The notes under the pieces were generated by a model. The model worked only from the letters and a program-made list of their open reading frames with translations, did no database searches and was not told the origin of the DNA. From Rebecca billardiae RCC1528 (lineage: Eukaryota; Haptophyta), in NCBI GenBank assembly GCA_965240325.2, contig OZ260671.1, positions 1 through 64,000 of the forward strand: a DNA stretch of 64,000 nucleotides, written 5' to 3'. Position 1 is the stretch's first letter. Each line of letters begins with the position of its first letter. Positions 29,632 to 40,854 of this stretch are shown piece after piece. The position numbers and the translations under genes were made by a program.

Positions 29632-32600
29632 ATGCAAAGACTCAAACTAAAGACTACATGCTCTTATATGCCAGACCTTGTTCAGATCCAAAGAGATAGT
29701 TTCTTTCGCTTTCTGAAATATGGGCTTATAGAAGAGTTAAATGCTTTTTCCCCAATTGTTGATTATACAGGCCGCCTAGAATTCCATATTTTAACAAAGA
29801 ACATTAGATTCCGTGCCCCTAAACATACAGTTTCAAGCGCAAAAAAAGCCGAGCAAACTTACTCAACACAAATTTATATTCCAATAAAGATAATAGACCG
29901 TAGCCAACAAAAAGAATACTTCGAAGAGGTTTTTATTGCCGATTTTCCTCTAATGACAGATCGCGGTACCTTTATTATTAATGGTATTGAGCGTATTATC
30001 GTTAATCAGATTATTCGTAGCCCTGGTATTTTTTATAAAGTCGATAAAGATAAACTAGAACGCCAAACCTATAATCTAACTTTTATCCCTTACCGCGGTT
30101 CATGGTTGCGTATTGAACTAGATAAAAATAATTTAGTTTGGGTACGTATTGATAAGACAAAACGTATCTCAGCTTATTTATTCTTAAAGGCATTAGGTCT
30201 TACGAATAAAAAAATCCTAGAAAATTTAAAAAACCCATCCTTCTTCCTTAGAACGATACAAGATCTAGAAAATAAAGAAAATATTAACCCTTTTATTTCA
30301 AAAGATGAAGCTATTGTTCATTTATACAATAAGCTCCGTCAGGGTGAGCCGGCAACCTTAAATGTTGCAACAAAATTTTTATATTCGAAATTCTTTGATC
30401 CAAAACGATATGACATAGGTACTCTTGGCCGACGTAATATTAATAAAAAATTAGGTTTAAATATCCCTGAGACCGTTACAACTTTAACGCCTCAAGATTT
30501 TCTTTCTGCCGTTGATTACTTAATAAACCTTGAATTCGGTACTGGTTCGGTTGATGATATCGATGATCTTTCGAATCGACGTGTTCGTTCTGTTGGTGAA
30601 CTCTTACGTAACCAAATTCGAGTAGGTATGGGTCGTTTAGAGCGCGTTCTTAAAGAACGTATGGTTTCAAACTTTAAATACTCGAAAAGCGGCCGTATCT
30701 TTAATCCTAAACCTATAATGGCGGCCGTTAAAGAATTCTTTTGTTTGAGTTCACTTTCTCAATTTATGGATCAGACTAACCCTTTATCCGAGTTGACTCA
30801 TAAGCGCCGAATAAGTTCTATAGGGCCTGGCGGTATTAGCCGCGAGCATTCCGGGTTTGGCGTTCGCGATATTCACCCGAGTCACTATGGGCGTATTTGT
30901 CCCGTTGAAACACCCGAAGGACAAAATGCCGGCCTTGTTAGTTCCTTATCTACTTATGCTCGCGTTGATGATTACGGTATTCTAGAAACCCCTTATTACC
31001 AAATTAAACAAGGGAAAATCGTTGATACTAACGAATTTTCATATTTATCATCCGATAAAGAAGAAAACTTAGTTTTAGCCGCCGGCGATACTAGAGTTAA
31101 CAAAGCTGGTTTTATTGAAAGTGAAGACCTTCCGGTACGTTATCAACGTGAGTTTTTAACGGTATCTCCTACTAAAGTTGACTATTTAGCTGTTTCTCCG
31201 ATTCAGATATTCTCGATTGCATCTTCTCTAATCCCCTTCTTAGAACATGATGATGCAAACCGAGCGCTTATGGGTTCGAATATGCAACGCCAAGCTGTTC
31301 CTTTACTTTACCCTGAAAGACCTTTAGTTGGTACTGGATTAGAATCTCATATTACGCGTGATTCTAGTATGGTTGTTGTTAATGAACAGCCAGGTATTGT
31401 AAAGTATGTCGCCTCGGATAAGATCGTTGTTCGTTCTAAAACCGTTGAAACCATATACAGCTTAGAAAAATATAAAAAATCTAACCAAGAAACTTGTATT
31501 ACACAGAAGCCTATTGTTTGGACTGGGGAACGAGTTGAACGCGGCCAAATTATTAGTGAAGGTACTGCTTCTTGTGGAGGAGAGCTGGCACTTGGAAAGA
31601 ATATTCTCCTTGCTTATATGCCATGGGAAGGTTATAACTATGAAGATGCGTTCATGGTTAGCGAACGCCTTGTTTTAGATGATATATATACCTCTTTACA
31701 TATTGAGAAATTTGAAGTAGAAGTCCGACAGACAAAAGCTGGCGTTGAAGAATTAACTAAAAACATTGCTGGTATGTCCGAGCGTAATACAAAAGTTCTT
31801 GATGAAAATGGTATTGTCCGTTTAGGTTCTTTTGTTGACTCTGGTGATATTCTAGTCGGTAAATTAACACCTAAAGAAGAAGAAGACCAATCACCTGAAG
31901 GTAAACTACTTCGTGCTATTTTTGGTGAACGTGAAAGAAATGTACGTGATACCTCTTTAAAGGTTCCTAATGGTGTAAAAGGAAGAATACTAGATATTCG
32001 TATTTTATCGCGTGAAAATGGTGATGACTTACCGCCAGGAATAAATCAAGTTATCCGTATTTTCTTAGTAAAAATAAGAAAAATTCGCGTTGGTGATAAA
32101 ATGGCCGGACGCCACGGTAATAAAGGTATTATTTCATGTATTTTACCTGCTGTAGACATGCCATTTTTACCAGATGGTACTCCTATTGATGTCGTCTTAA
32201 ATCCGTTAGGTATTCCTTCACGTATGAATGTAGGCCAACTTTTTGAATGTCTATTAGGTCTAGCTGCCGAGCACCTTAATAAGTTCTACCGCATTATGCC
32301 TTTTGATGAAATGCATTCACCAGAGGCTTCACGAATTTTAGTTAACAAAAAATTACAAGAAGCGGCCCTAGTTAGTGGCCAACAGTGGATCTTCAATTCT
32401 AAACATCCTGGAAAACATAGACTGATAGATGGTCGTACTGGTACCTATTTTGATAACCCAATCACTGTAGGTCGTAGTTATATGTTAAAGTTAATCCATT
32501 TAGTTGACGATAAGCTACATGCACGTTCTACAGGTCCTTATTCACTAGTAACACAGCAACCGTTAGGTGGAAAAGCTCAGCATGGTGGTCAAAGGCTAGG

Positions 32601-32970
32601 TGAGATGGAAGTTTGGGCGTTAGAAGCTTTTGGAGCTGCTTACACCCTTCAAGAACTTTTAACTGTTAAGTCAGACGATATGGATGGTCGTAATGAAATG
32701 TTAAATGCTATTGTGAAAGGTCGTGATATACCAAAACCAGGTATTCCTGAATCATTTAAAGTTTTATTACGCGAGCTTCAATCACTAAGTCTAGATATTT
32801 CCGCTTATAAGGTTGTTTCTGACGGCAACCAAAATTTCGAAGCTACAGAAGTCGATTTAATCTCTCCAATAAGACACGAATCTAATGCTTCGAGCCCTTA
32901 CTTTAATAGTAAGTTGAATACATTCTCGATGCCTTCCGACTCTTTTCCAGAAAAAGTCAATGAGTCTTAA
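29632..32970 (+). CDS. rpoB: RNA polymerase subunit beta (PEP)
   Basis: The 1112-residue beta subunit of the plastid-encoded bacterial-type RNA polymerase. Recognisable blocks include GTFIINGIERIIVNQIIRSPG near residue 110, SSIGPGGISREHSGFGVRD (fork region) near 390, and GDKMAGRHGNKGIIS near 820. The C-terminal region has KAQHGGQRLGEMEVWALEAFG. It is first of rpoB-rpoC1-rpoC2-rps2. Codons favour TTA and A/T endings, in contrast to psbA or psbC. Confidence 0.99.
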   Translation: MQRLKLKTTCSYMPDLVQIQRDSFFRFLKYGLIEELNAFSPIVDYTGRLEFHILTKNIRFRAPKHTVSSAKKAEQTYSTQIYIPIKIIDRSQQKEYFEEVFIADFPLMTDRGTFIINGIERIIVNQIIRSPGIFYKVDKDKLERQTYNLTFIPYRGSWLRIELDKNNLVWVRIDKTKRISAYLFLKALGLTNKKILENLKNPSFFLRTIQDLENKENINPFISKDEAIVHLYNKLRQGEPATLNVATKFLYSKFFDPKRYDIGTLGRRNINKKLGLNIPETVTTLTPQDFLSAVDYLINLEFGTGSVDDIDDLSNRRVRSVGELLRNQIRVGMGRLERVLKERMVSNFKYSKSGRIFNPKPIMAAVKEFFCLSSLSQFMDQTNPLSELTHKRRISSIGPGGISREHSGFGVRDIHPSHYGRICPVETPEGQNAGLVSSLSTYARVDDYGILETPYYQIKQGKIVDTNEFSYLSSDKEENLVLAAGDTRVNKAGFIESEDLPVRYQREFLTVSPTKVDYLAVSPIQIFSIASSLIPFLEHDDANRALMGSNMQRQAVPLLYPERPLVGTGLESHITRDSSMVVVNEQPGIVKYVASDKIVVRSKTVETIYSLEKYKKSNQETCITQKPIVWTGERVERGQIISEGTASCGGELALGKNILLAYMPWEGYNYEDAFMVSERLVLDDIYTSLHIEKFEVEVRQTKAGVEELTKNIAGMSERNTKVLDENGIVRLGSFVDSGDILVGKLTPKEEEDQSPEGKLLRAIFGERERNVRDTSLKVPNGVKGRILDIRILSRENGDDLPPGINQVIRIFLVKIRKIRVGDKMAGRHGNKGIISCILPAVDMPFLPDGTPIDVVLNPLGIPSRMNVGQLFECLLGLAAEHLNKFYRIMPFDEMHSPEASRILVNKKLQEAALVSGQQWIFNSKHPGKHRLIDGRTGTYFDNPITVGRSYMLKLIHLVDDKLHARSTGPYSLVTQQPLGGKAQHGGQRLGEMEVWALEAFGAAYTLQELLTVKSDDMDGRNEMLNAIVKGRDIPKPGIPESFKVLLRELQSLSLDISAYKVVSDGNQNFEATEVDLISPIRHESNASSPYFNSKLNTFSMPSDSFPEKVNES

Positions 32971-33004
32971 ATGTACTATTTAAATATAATTTCATCTTTT
33001 TGAA

Positions 33005-34870
33005 ATGGTTAAATCAGAACAGTATTTTGATTATATAAAGATAAAAATAGCTTCGCCTGAACGTATTAGAAGCTGGGGCCAACGTAAGTTACCTAACGGG
33101 TCAGTTGTTGGAGAGGTTACAAAACCAGAAACAATAAACTATCGAACCCTTAAGCCTGAAATGGGTGGTTTGTTTTGTGAGCGCGTTTTTGGCCCTATTA
33201 AAGATTGGGAATGTCACTGTGGTAAGTACCGTCGTGTTCGAGATAAAGGTACAATATGTGAACGTTGTGGTGTCGAAGTGACCGAATCTCGTGTCCGCAG
33301 ACAACGTATGGGTTATATTAATCTTTCAGCACCGGTTACGCACATATGGTACTTAAAAGGTACACCTAGTATTATCTCCCACCTTTTAGGGATGCCACTA
33401 AAAAAGGTAGAGGAAATTGTTTACTTTGTCTCGTATGTGATCATTGAACCTGACAATTTTCCAGGCTTATCTTATAAACAACTCTTAAATGAGAATGAGT
33501 GGATTGCATTAGAAGATAAACTTTTTCAGCAAGAGCAACGTTTTAATGTCTTCTGTCAAATAGGTGCTGAGGCGATACTTTTACTACTGAAAGATCTTGA
33601 CCCTAAAGATATGATAGCTCGTTTAAGAACGAATATATTACTAGTAAATGATAAAGGTAAACGAGAAAAATGGATCAAACGTTTGAGAATTCTCGAAAAC
33701 TTTGTCCATACAAATTCAGACCCCTCATGGGTTGTTTTAGATGTTCTTCCAGTTATACCCCCTGACTTAAGACCTATGGTGCAACTGGACAGTGGTAGAT
33801 TCGCTACCTCGGATTTAAATGATCTTTACCGACGAATTATTAATCGTAATAATCGTCTCGAGCGCTTAAAAGAAATTCTGGCACCGGAAATTATAACCCG
33901 TAATGAAAAACGCATGCTGCAAGAGGCAGTTGATGCATTAATAGATAACGGAAAACGTGGGCGTACGGTTCTAGGTGTTAATAACAGGCCTTTAAAGTCC
34001 TTATCTGACATTATCGGTGGAAAGCAAGGCCGATTTAGACAAAACTTACTTGGTAAGCGAGTTGACTATTCAGGGCGTTCTGTTATTGTTGTTGAGCCTC
34101 AACTTTCACTGAACCAATGTGGGCTACCTAAAGAAATGGCACTAGAATTATTTCAGCCTTTTGTAATTCACCGTTTAATTCATGAAGGCCTTGTTAATAA
34201 CATTAAGGCTGCGAAAAAGATGATTAAAAACAAGAATTCTATTGTTTGGAGTGTTCTTGATGAAGTTATCGAAAACCACCCGATACTACTTAACCGCGCA
34301 CCTACATTACATAGGTTAGGTATTCAAGCTTTTGAACCCGTTTTAGTCGAAGGCCGAGCAATTAAGCTTCATCCAATGGTCTGCCCGGCGTTTAATGCAG
34401 ATTTTGATGGTGACCAAATGGCGGTCCATATTCCTTTAACATTGGAGGCCCAAGCGGAAGCACGCTTTTTAATGCTCGCTCCAAGAAATTTCCTGTCGCC
34501 AGCGACAGGGGACCCCATTGTTTTACCTACCCAAGATATGGTATTAGGGTGCTATTATTTAACATTGATGAGCCCAAATACACCTCTTAATAAAGATAAA
34601 TACTTTTCTTCCCTTGAAGATGCTAAAGTTGCTTTTGAACACGGTTTAATTGAATTACAAACACCCATTTGGGTACGTTATGAAGGTTTCGTAAATGATG
34701 AAGATACAAAAGCTTTGAAAACGTTTAAATATAAAGACGGTAGTTTCACTAAAGTTTTTCAAAATAAATATTTAAAACAAGACGTTGAAGGTAATCTCAT
34801 CAGCCAATACATGCGAACTACTGTAGGTAGGGTTCTTTTTAACCAAGTTTTAGATGGAGTAGTACAGTAA
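33005..34870 (+). CDS. rpoC1: RNA polymerase subunit beta' (PEP)
   Basis: The 621-residue N-terminal half of the split beta' subunit. It carries the zinc-ribbon cysteines C70, C72, C85 and C88 (CHCG ... CERCG) and the catalytic Mg-binding motif NADFDGD at residues 464-470. The split of rpoC into rpoC1 and rpoC2 is inherited from cyanobacteria. There is no intron. It starts 34 bases after rpoB. Confidence 0.99.
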   Translation: MVKSEQYFDYIKIKIASPERIRSWGQRKLPNGSVVGEVTKPETINYRTLKPEMGGLFCERVFGPIKDWECHCGKYRRVRDKGTICERCGVEVTESRVRRQRMGYINLSAPVTHIWYLKGTPSIISHLLGMPLKKVEEIVYFVSYVIIEPDNFPGLSYKQLLNENEWIALEDKLFQQEQRFNVFCQIGAEAILLLLKDLDPKDMIARLRTNILLVNDKGKREKWIKRLRILENFVHTNSDPSWVVLDVLPVIPPDLRPMVQLDSGRFATSDLNDLYRRIINRNNRLERLKEILAPEIITRNEKRMLQEAVDALIDNGKRGRTVLGVNNRPLKSLSDIIGGKQGRFRQNLLGKRVDYSGRSVIVVEPQLSLNQCGLPKEMALELFQPFVIHRLIHEGLVNNIKAAKKMIKNKNSIVWSVLDEVIENHPILLNRAPTLHRLGIQAFEPVLVEGRAIKLHPMVCPAFNADFDGDQMAVHIPLTLEAQAEARFLMLAPRNFLSPATGDPIVLPTQDMVLGCYYLTLMSPNTPLNKDKYFSSLEDAKVAFEHGLIELQTPIWVRYEGFVNDEDTKALKTFKYKDGSFTKVFQNKYLKQDVEGNLISQYMRTTVGRVLFNQVLDGVVQ

Positions 34871-34898
34871 AAATATTGTCATAAGTTTAATTCAAAAT

Positions 34899-37800
34899 AT
34901 GGGAAATTCTTGTGTATCGCGAGACACTTTATTTACAAACAAAGTCGTCGATAAGCGTCAACTTAAAGGTTTAATGTCTGACTTATTTAATAAGTATGGC
35001 CCTTCGAAGTGTACTTACGTTTCTGATAATTTAAAATTTTTGGGTTTCCATTTTGCAACCCAAGCTGGTCTTTCATTAAACGTTGAAGATTTACGTGTGC
35101 CTGATACTAAACGCCAAAATTTAGCTTTTGGTGAAAATTTTATCAGTGACGTTGAGGAATCTTTTGTTCGTGCTGATATTACTAGCGTAGACCGTTTCCA
35201 ATATATCATCGATAAATGGAGTTCGATTAGTGATAAGGTAAAAGAAGAAGTAGTTAATTATTTCGTAAAGACGGACCCTTTTAACCCAATTTATATGATG
35301 GCGTTCTCCGGAGCACGAGGAAATTTATCACAAGTTCGTCAGCTTATTGGGATGAGAGGGCTAATGGCCGACCCACAAGGCCAGCTTATAGGATTACCCA
35401 TTAAAAGTAATTTCCGTGAAGGTCTAACAGTTACCGAATATATCATTTCTTCTTATGGTGCAAGAAAAGGTATTGTAGACACAGCTTTACGTACAGCTGA
35501 CTCAGGTTATTTAACTCGACGTCTTGTTGATGTTTCTCAAGATATTATCGTTCGTGCGTTTGATTGTGGTACTAGTCGGGGAATAAAAGCAGCAACAAAC
35601 TCCAATATCACACTGCAAGGTCGTACTTTACTAAAAGACTTATTTGATAACGAGGGAAATATAATCCTTAGTAAAGATAAGCAAATTAGCCGAAAAACAA
35701 TAGAGTCTATAAAGACTAACAATATTAAATATATTGAGATTAGGTCATCTATTACCTGCAATTTAAACCATTCCGTATGCCAACTTTGTTATGGATGGAA
35801 CCTGGCCACTAGAAAATTAATAGATCTTGGCGAAGCAGTTGGTATTTTAGCTGCTCAGTCGATTGGTGAACCTGGTACACAATTAACTATGCGTACATTC
35901 CATACAGGTGGTACCTTTATGGGGACTCTTTCAGACGCCGTGTACTCTTTTACCGCCGGAAAGGTAAGTGTAGTTGGAGATAAGAAAAAATTTATACCTG
36001 AAAAATTTTCTGAAAGCGATTGGGCTATTAAAGTAAAGCAAGATTCGTCTTTACAGTTAAAAACTACTACAGACCGATTAATCTCATTAAAAGTACCTGC
36101 AAATTCTACTTTACCTTTTGCGACTAATGGTTTAGAGGTGAAAAGAAATGAGGTTATTCTTAAGCCACCCATCATTGAATCTACTGGTTCTGAACAAGTG
36201 ACAAAAAGAATATCTTCTGATAAAGAAGGTTTAGTTTTTTTAGACGGTTTAAGCCTCAAAGAAATAGAAGATAAAAACCAAAACAAGACTTTAATCGCCC
36301 AAAACCAAGGTTTTATATGGATTTGTTCTAGTAATGTGTTAAGTATTCCAACAAATGCGGAGGTTGAAGTTAAACCAGGGACTATTGTAAGAGAAAACAA
36401 ATGCTTTGTTAAAGTAAATTTTTCAAATTCTTACGGGGGGTTTTGTTTAGATAGTGCTGATGATAGAGCATTTAATATTTTACTAACTTCATACTTCTTA
36501 GACGATAGCTTCGTTACCCGAACAGAAGATAATAAATATATTCTTACTACTAAAGCAAACGAAAACTATTCCTTAGCTTTTACAAAGGTTTCTTATAGTG
36601 AAAATCTACAAATTATCGGCGAATCTAAGCCAAAACTTTCGTTTACGTACCAAAGTGGTCGAATTAAAATCGATTATTTACAAAACGAAAATGCTAGTAA
36701 ATCAAAGATAGGTAGTCAGCCACCTGGTTCATATATTCACTTAATTCCGGAATACTATTTCACAGTAGTCGCCACTTCAAAGCAGATTTTTGTTAAAGCT
36801 GGTGATTTTGTTGAAAAAGGTTTCGAACTTTTTACCGGAACTTTTTCCGAGCAACAAGGTATCGTTGACATACTTGAAGTCGACGAAGATACTTTTGATA
36901 TTATCTTACGACCAGGGATACTGGTTGATTCAAATTCAACATTTAAGAATACTTTTTCAAAAAATAATAAAAAAATCATTTCTTACCCTCAGGGCCTAGA
37001 AATTGGAGAAGGTTTTTCAGAACCGGAATTTATATATGTAGAACAGTTAGTCTTCGAAGAAGGTAAACAGTCTTACCTAATTTCGCCCGTAGAAACGTCT
37101 TTTATACCGCCTGAAAAAGAACTGAGTTTTGCAAATAATTACCAGAGTAGCGATTTCCAAAAACCATTCCGTATTTTCGAAAAAACCGAAATTCTGGTTA
37201 ATGAAGGCGATACAGTTAGGAATATTGATGAAAGTATACTTGTCTTAAAGCACCTCGTAATTGAATTTAATTTAATCCAAGGTAGGTTTAACGCAAATAT
37301 AAAATTAGAAAAATTAGCAAATAAAAATACGTTTGGATTAAAGGTAGATATTTTTGAAAAATTGAATACGTCTTTTGGTAAATTCAGCGCTGAATATATT
37401 CAGAATCAAAAACTCATCCATGAAAAACAGTATATTTATGGTTTAAGTAAAGCATACCAAAGCCAAATTCTTTCACAAGAGAAAAGTATTGTTACAGCAT
37501 TAGAACGCATTTCATCAAATAAAAAACTATTATGTTTAGCAAAAAAATCAGACTTCCAAATTTTCCAAAAAAACACGGACCAATTATTTAGCTCCAGAGA
37601 AAAATTAGCAAAAGATACCTATCTTTTTATTCGACGTGGTGATAAGTTCAATAATAATAAAGTTGCACAAGCAGCAGGTCGATTAACGATTAAAGAATTC
37701 AAAGAAAACGGTGCTAGTTTTACGGTTCTGCAACGTGCTAAACCTTACTTAATTGCCAAAAATTCAATCCTAAAAGCAAAACAAGACTACCTTATTCATA

Positions 37801-38717
37801 AAAATGACTTGATAGCTTTCCTTACTTATGAAGTGGCGAAGACAGAAGATATCATACAAGGTTTACCTAAAGTTGAAGAGCTTCTTGAAGCTCGACCACC
37901 TAAAAATAAATCTATTATTTCAACAATTCCTGGTTACGTGTCAGTAGTTTCAAAAATTGAAAATGAATATCCTGAAAGTAATGAATTAGTAACAATTAAT
38001 GTAAAAAATCAAGGTAACCTCGAAGAGAAATATACAGTACCGAAACTTAGAAAAATAGTAAAAACTGGCGATTTTGTAAACTTAGGAGATCGTTTAACAG
38101 ATGGTCAAGTAGACCTTCGTGAACTATTACAAGTAATTTTTGATTTTTATAGATCTATTTTAAAGCTAGACAACTATAGCGCCTCATTAAAAAGTTTCAA
38201 ACAAATCCAGATGATTCTCATAAGCGAGATTCAAAATGTTTACAAATCCCAAGGTGTTGATATCTCTGATAAGCATATCGAAATTATAGTTCGACAAATG
38301 ACTCAAAAAGTCAGGGTAGAAGATAGTGGAAAAACTACATTAGTTCCAGGAGAACTTGTTGATTTAGAGAAGATTCGTCGTATTAATGTCATTGCGGATT
38401 TCCAAGGCTATGAAACAGCAACATATACTCCAATACTTTTAGGAATAACTAAAGCTTCTTTAAGTACAGATAGTTTTATTTCGGCAGCAAGTTTCCAAGA
38501 AACAGCTCGTGTATTAACAAAAGCAGCTGTTGAAGGTAAAAAAGACTGGTTAAAAGGATTAAAGGAAAATGTAATTGTTGGCCGCCTTATCCCTGCCGGA
38601 ACTGGTTTTAAGCCAAACCAAATAAAAACTAACCTTCAAAAAGAAGATGAATCCGTTACTAATGACTTAAATATGGATGCATTAATACTAGACAAACGTA
38701 TTAAAAATCTAGAATAA
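34899..38717 (+). CDS. rpoC2: RNA polymerase subunit beta'' (PEP)
   Basis: The 1272-residue C-terminal half of beta'. The conserved core includes FSGARGNLSQVRQLIGMRG (bridge helix and trigger-loop region, near residue 130) and LAAQSIGEPGTQLTMRTFH near residue 315. A long lineage-variable insertion follows, and then the conserved C-terminal part VRVEDSGKTTLVPGEL and ASFQETARVLTKAAVEGKKD. Its middle is repetitive only in being A+T rich. Length is in the normal range for red-lineage plastids. Confidence 0.98.
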   Translation: MGNSCVSRDTLFTNKVVDKRQLKGLMSDLFNKYGPSKCTYVSDNLKFLGFHFATQAGLSLNVEDLRVPDTKRQNLAFGENFISDVEESFVRADITSVDRFQYIIDKWSSISDKVKEEVVNYFVKTDPFNPIYMMAFSGARGNLSQVRQLIGMRGLMADPQGQLIGLPIKSNFREGLTVTEYIISSYGARKGIVDTALRTADSGYLTRRLVDVSQDIIVRAFDCGTSRGIKAATNSNITLQGRTLLKDLFDNEGNIILSKDKQISRKTIESIKTNNIKYIEIRSSITCNLNHSVCQLCYGWNLATRKLIDLGEAVGILAAQSIGEPGTQLTMRTFHTGGTFMGTLSDAVYSFTAGKVSVVGDKKKFIPEKFSESDWAIKVKQDSSLQLKTTTDRLISLKVPANSTLPFATNGLEVKRNEVILKPPIIESTGSEQVTKRISSDKEGLVFLDGLSLKEIEDKNQNKTLIAQNQGFIWICSSNVLSIPTNAEVEVKPGTIVRENKCFVKVNFSNSYGGFCLDSADDRAFNILLTSYFLDDSFVTRTEDNKYILTTKANENYSLAFTKVSYSENLQIIGESKPKLSFTYQSGRIKIDYLQNENASKSKIGSQPPGSYIHLIPEYYFTVVATSKQIFVKAGDFVEKGFELFTGTFSEQQGIVDILEVDEDTFDIILRPGILVDSNSTFKNTFSKNNKKIISYPQGLEIGEGFSEPEFIYVEQLVFEEGKQSYLISPVETSFIPPEKELSFANNYQSSDFQKPFRIFEKTEILVNEGDTVRNIDESILVLKHLVIEFNLIQGRFNANIKLEKLANKNTFGLKVDIFEKLNTSFGKFSAEYIQNQKLIHEKQYIYGLSKAYQSQILSQEKSIVTALERISSNKKLLCLAKKSDFQIFQKNTDQLFSSREKLAKDTYLFIRRGDKFNNNKVAQAAGRLTIKEFKENGASFTVLQRAKPYLIAKNSILKAKQDYLIHKNDLIAFLTYEVAKTEDIIQGLPKVEELLEARPPKNKSIISTIPGYVSVVSKIENEYPESNELVTINVKNQGNLEEKYTVPKLRKIVKTGDFVNLGDRLTDGQVDLRELLQVIFDFYRSILKLDNYSASLKSFKQIQMILISEIQNVYKSQGVDISDKHIEIIVRQMTQKVRVEDSGKTTLVPGELVDLEKIRRINVIADFQGYETATYTPILLGITKASLSTDSFISAASFQETARVLTKAAVEGKKDWLKGLKENVIVGRLIPAGTGFKPNQIKTNLQKEDESVTNDLNMDALILDKRIKNLE

Positions 38718-38777
38718 TTAATAATGATGTCACACTATTGAATTTCAACAACTAAAGTAAAATTAAATTAAAACCGG

Positions 38778-39488
38778 ATGGAAAATTTAACATTAACCGA
38801 ACTTTTAGAAGCGGGTGTACACTTCGGTCACCAATCGCAAAGATGGAACCCGAAAGCGTTTCCTTATATATTTTCAGAGCGAAACGGTATACACATTATC
38901 GATTTAGTTCAAACCACTCAGCTATTAAAATATGCTTATAAATATTTATATAACGAAGCAAAGAACGGCGGTGAATTCCTTTTTGTCGGAACTAAAACGC
39001 AAGCTTCAAAAATAGTTGCACAAGAGGCAGAAAAATGCTCTTCTCATTACGTGAACCAAAGATGGTTAGGTGGTTTATTAACAAACTGGGAAACTCTTCA
39101 AAAGCGTGTTAACCGTTTAAAATACCTAGAAAAAATGCAAGAAGAGGGTGGCTTTAACGGCTTACCAAAAAAAGAAGTTGCGGTTCTAAAAAAAGAATTA
39201 GATCTTTTAAAGAAGAATCTAGAGGGTATTAAAAATATGGGAGGTTTACCATCCGCCGTAATTGTAGTAGATCAAAAACGTGAGAAAGGTGCAGTACTTG
39301 AAGCAAGAAAATTAGGAATACCTGTGGTTTCTCTATTAGATACAAATTGTGACCCAGACCTTATAGATATTTTAGTTCCTGCAAATGACGATGCGGTAAG
39401 CTCAATTGAGTTAATATTAAGTAAGCTTTCTGATGCTATTAAAGAAGGTAAAGCTGCATCTAGCGAAGCAGTATTTACGGGCGATTAA
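38778..39488 (+). CDS. rps2: Ribosomal protein S2 (uS2)
   Basis: A 236-residue protein with the S2 signature [17 protein letters not shown] at residues 11-27 and [15 protein letters not shown] near residue 90. It follows rpoC2, as in most red-lineage plastids. In many of those tsf (elongation factor Ts) comes next; here trnW does. Confidence 0.98.
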   Translation: MENLTLTELLEAGVHFGHQSQRWNPKAFPYIFSERNGIHIIDLVQTTQLLKYAYKYLYNEAKNGGEFLFVGTKTQASKIVAQEAEKCSSHYVNQRWLGGLLTNWETLQKRVNRLKYLEKMQEEGGFNGLPKKEVAVLKKELDLLKKNLEGIKNMGGLPSAVIVVDQKREKGAVLEARKLGIPVVSLLDTNCDPDLIDILVPANDDAVSSIELILSKLSDAIKEGKAASSEAVFTGD

Positions 39489-39560
39489 AAATAAAATTTG
39501 ACCAAAACAATTTTTTGATTATACTTGTATCTATATGGATATAATATTCAATATAATCAC

Positions 39561-39633
39561 GCGTCCTTAGTTCAGTTGGTAGAACGTTGGTCTCCAAAAC
39601 CAAATGTCGAGGGTTCAAGTCCTTCAGGGCGTG
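39561..39633 (+). tRNA. trnW-CCA: tRNA-Trp (CCA)
   Basis: GCGTCCT pairs with AGGGCGT (two G-U pairs), TTGGT/ACCAA forms the anticodon stem, and the loop CTCCAAA gives CCA. The discriminator is G. It lies between rps2 and psbD on the same strand. Confidence 0.95.
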
Positions 39634-39798
39634 TAAATTTGGTAAAAATAAAATTGATGATATTTTTTTTATTATTGAGTATATAATAATGGTGTATAAA
39701 CTACGAAGGTATATTGGTTTGTTTATCAATGCCAGATAAAAACCGTAGTTGGGAAAATAAATTACTTTTATATAAGATAAAAATCTTGGAGAAAAAAC

Positions 39799-40854
39799 AT
39801 GACTATTTCAATCGGTAAAGAATCAGAACGTAGCACGTTCGATCTTATTGATGACTGGCTAAAGCGCGATCGATTCGTATTCGTTGGTTGGTCTGGTCTA
39901 CTACTATTCCCTTGTAGTTATCTAGCTCTTGGAGGATGGTTAACAGGGACAACATTTGTAACATCATGGTACACTCACGGATTAGCAAGTTCATACCTAG
40001 AAGGTTGTAACTTCCTAACAACTGCTGTTTCTACTCCAGCAAACAGTATGGGTCACTCACTACTATTCCTTTGGGGACCTGAGGCACAAGGTGATTTTAC
40101 TAGATGGTGTCAAATCGGAGGCCTTTGGGCTTTCATCGCTCTACACGGAGCTTTTGGACTAATTGGATTCTGTCTACGTCAATTCGAAATTGCTCGTCTT
40201 GTAGGTATTCGCCCGTACAACGCGATTGCCTTCTCTGGACCAATCTCGATTTTCGTTTCAGTATTCTTACTTTACCCATTAGGACAAGCTAGTTGGTTCT
40301 TCGCACCTAGTTTTGGTGTAGCTGCGATTTTCCGTTTCCTACTATTCCTACAAGGTTTCCACAACTGGACTCTTAACCCATTCCACATGATGGGTGTTGC
40401 AGGTATCTTAGGTGGAGCACTTCTTTGTGCGATTCACGGTGCAACTGTAGAGAACACTCTATTCGAAGATGGTGATGCTGCAAACACTTTCCGTGCATTC
40501 AGCCCTACACAATCGGAAGAGACTTACTCAATGGTTACAGCTAACCGTTTCTGGTCACAAATTTTTGGTGTAGCTTTCTCAAACAAGCGTTGGCTTCACT
40601 TCTTCATGCTATTCGTACCAGTAGCTGGTCTATGGGCTAGTTCTCTTGGTATTGTAGGTTTAGCACTAAACCTACGTGCTTACGACTTCGTATCTCAAGA
40701 GCTAAGAGCTGCAGAAGATCCAGAATTCGAAACATTCTACACTAAGAACAACCTTCTAAACGAAGGTATCCGCGCATGGATGGCTGCACAAGATCAGCCG
40801 CACGAAAACTTTGTATTCCCTGAGGAGGTATTACCACGTGGAAACGCCCTTTAA
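39799..40854 (+). CDS. psbD: Photosystem II reaction-centre protein D2
   Basis: D2 pairs with D1 to bind P680, pheophytin and QA. The 351-residue protein begins [20 protein letters not shown], contains [20 protein letters not shown] (special-pair His region), and ends [16 protein letters not shown] ribosome-binding site precedes the ATG. Its last 17 bases overlap the start of psbC. Codons strongly favour CTA and TTC. Confidence 0.99.
   Translation: MTISIGKESERSTFDLIDDWLKRDRFVFVGWSGLLLFPCSYLALGGWLTGTTFVTSWYTHGLASSYLEGCNFLTTAVSTPANSMGHSLLFLWGPEAQGDFTRWCQIGGLWAFIALHGAFGLIGFCLRQFEIARLVGIRPYNAIAFSGPISIFVSVFLLYPLGQASWFFAPSFGVAAIFRFLLFLQGFHNWTLNPFHMMGVAGILGGALLCAIHGATVENTLFEDGDAANTFRAFSPTQSEETYSMVTANRFWSQIFGVAFSNKRWLHFFMLFVPVAGLWASSLGIVGLALNLRAYDFVSQELRAAEDPEFETFYTKNNLLNEGIRAWMAAQDQPHENFVFPEEVLPRGNAL

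Noticed and set aside
35855-36400. 181-codon ORF antisense to rpoC2
   Set aside because: Opposite conserved rpoC2 sequence, no domain and no ribosome-binding site; a shadow frame.
39475-39729. 84-codon minus ORF across trnW
   Set aside because: It covers trnW and spacer sequence only; no protein features.
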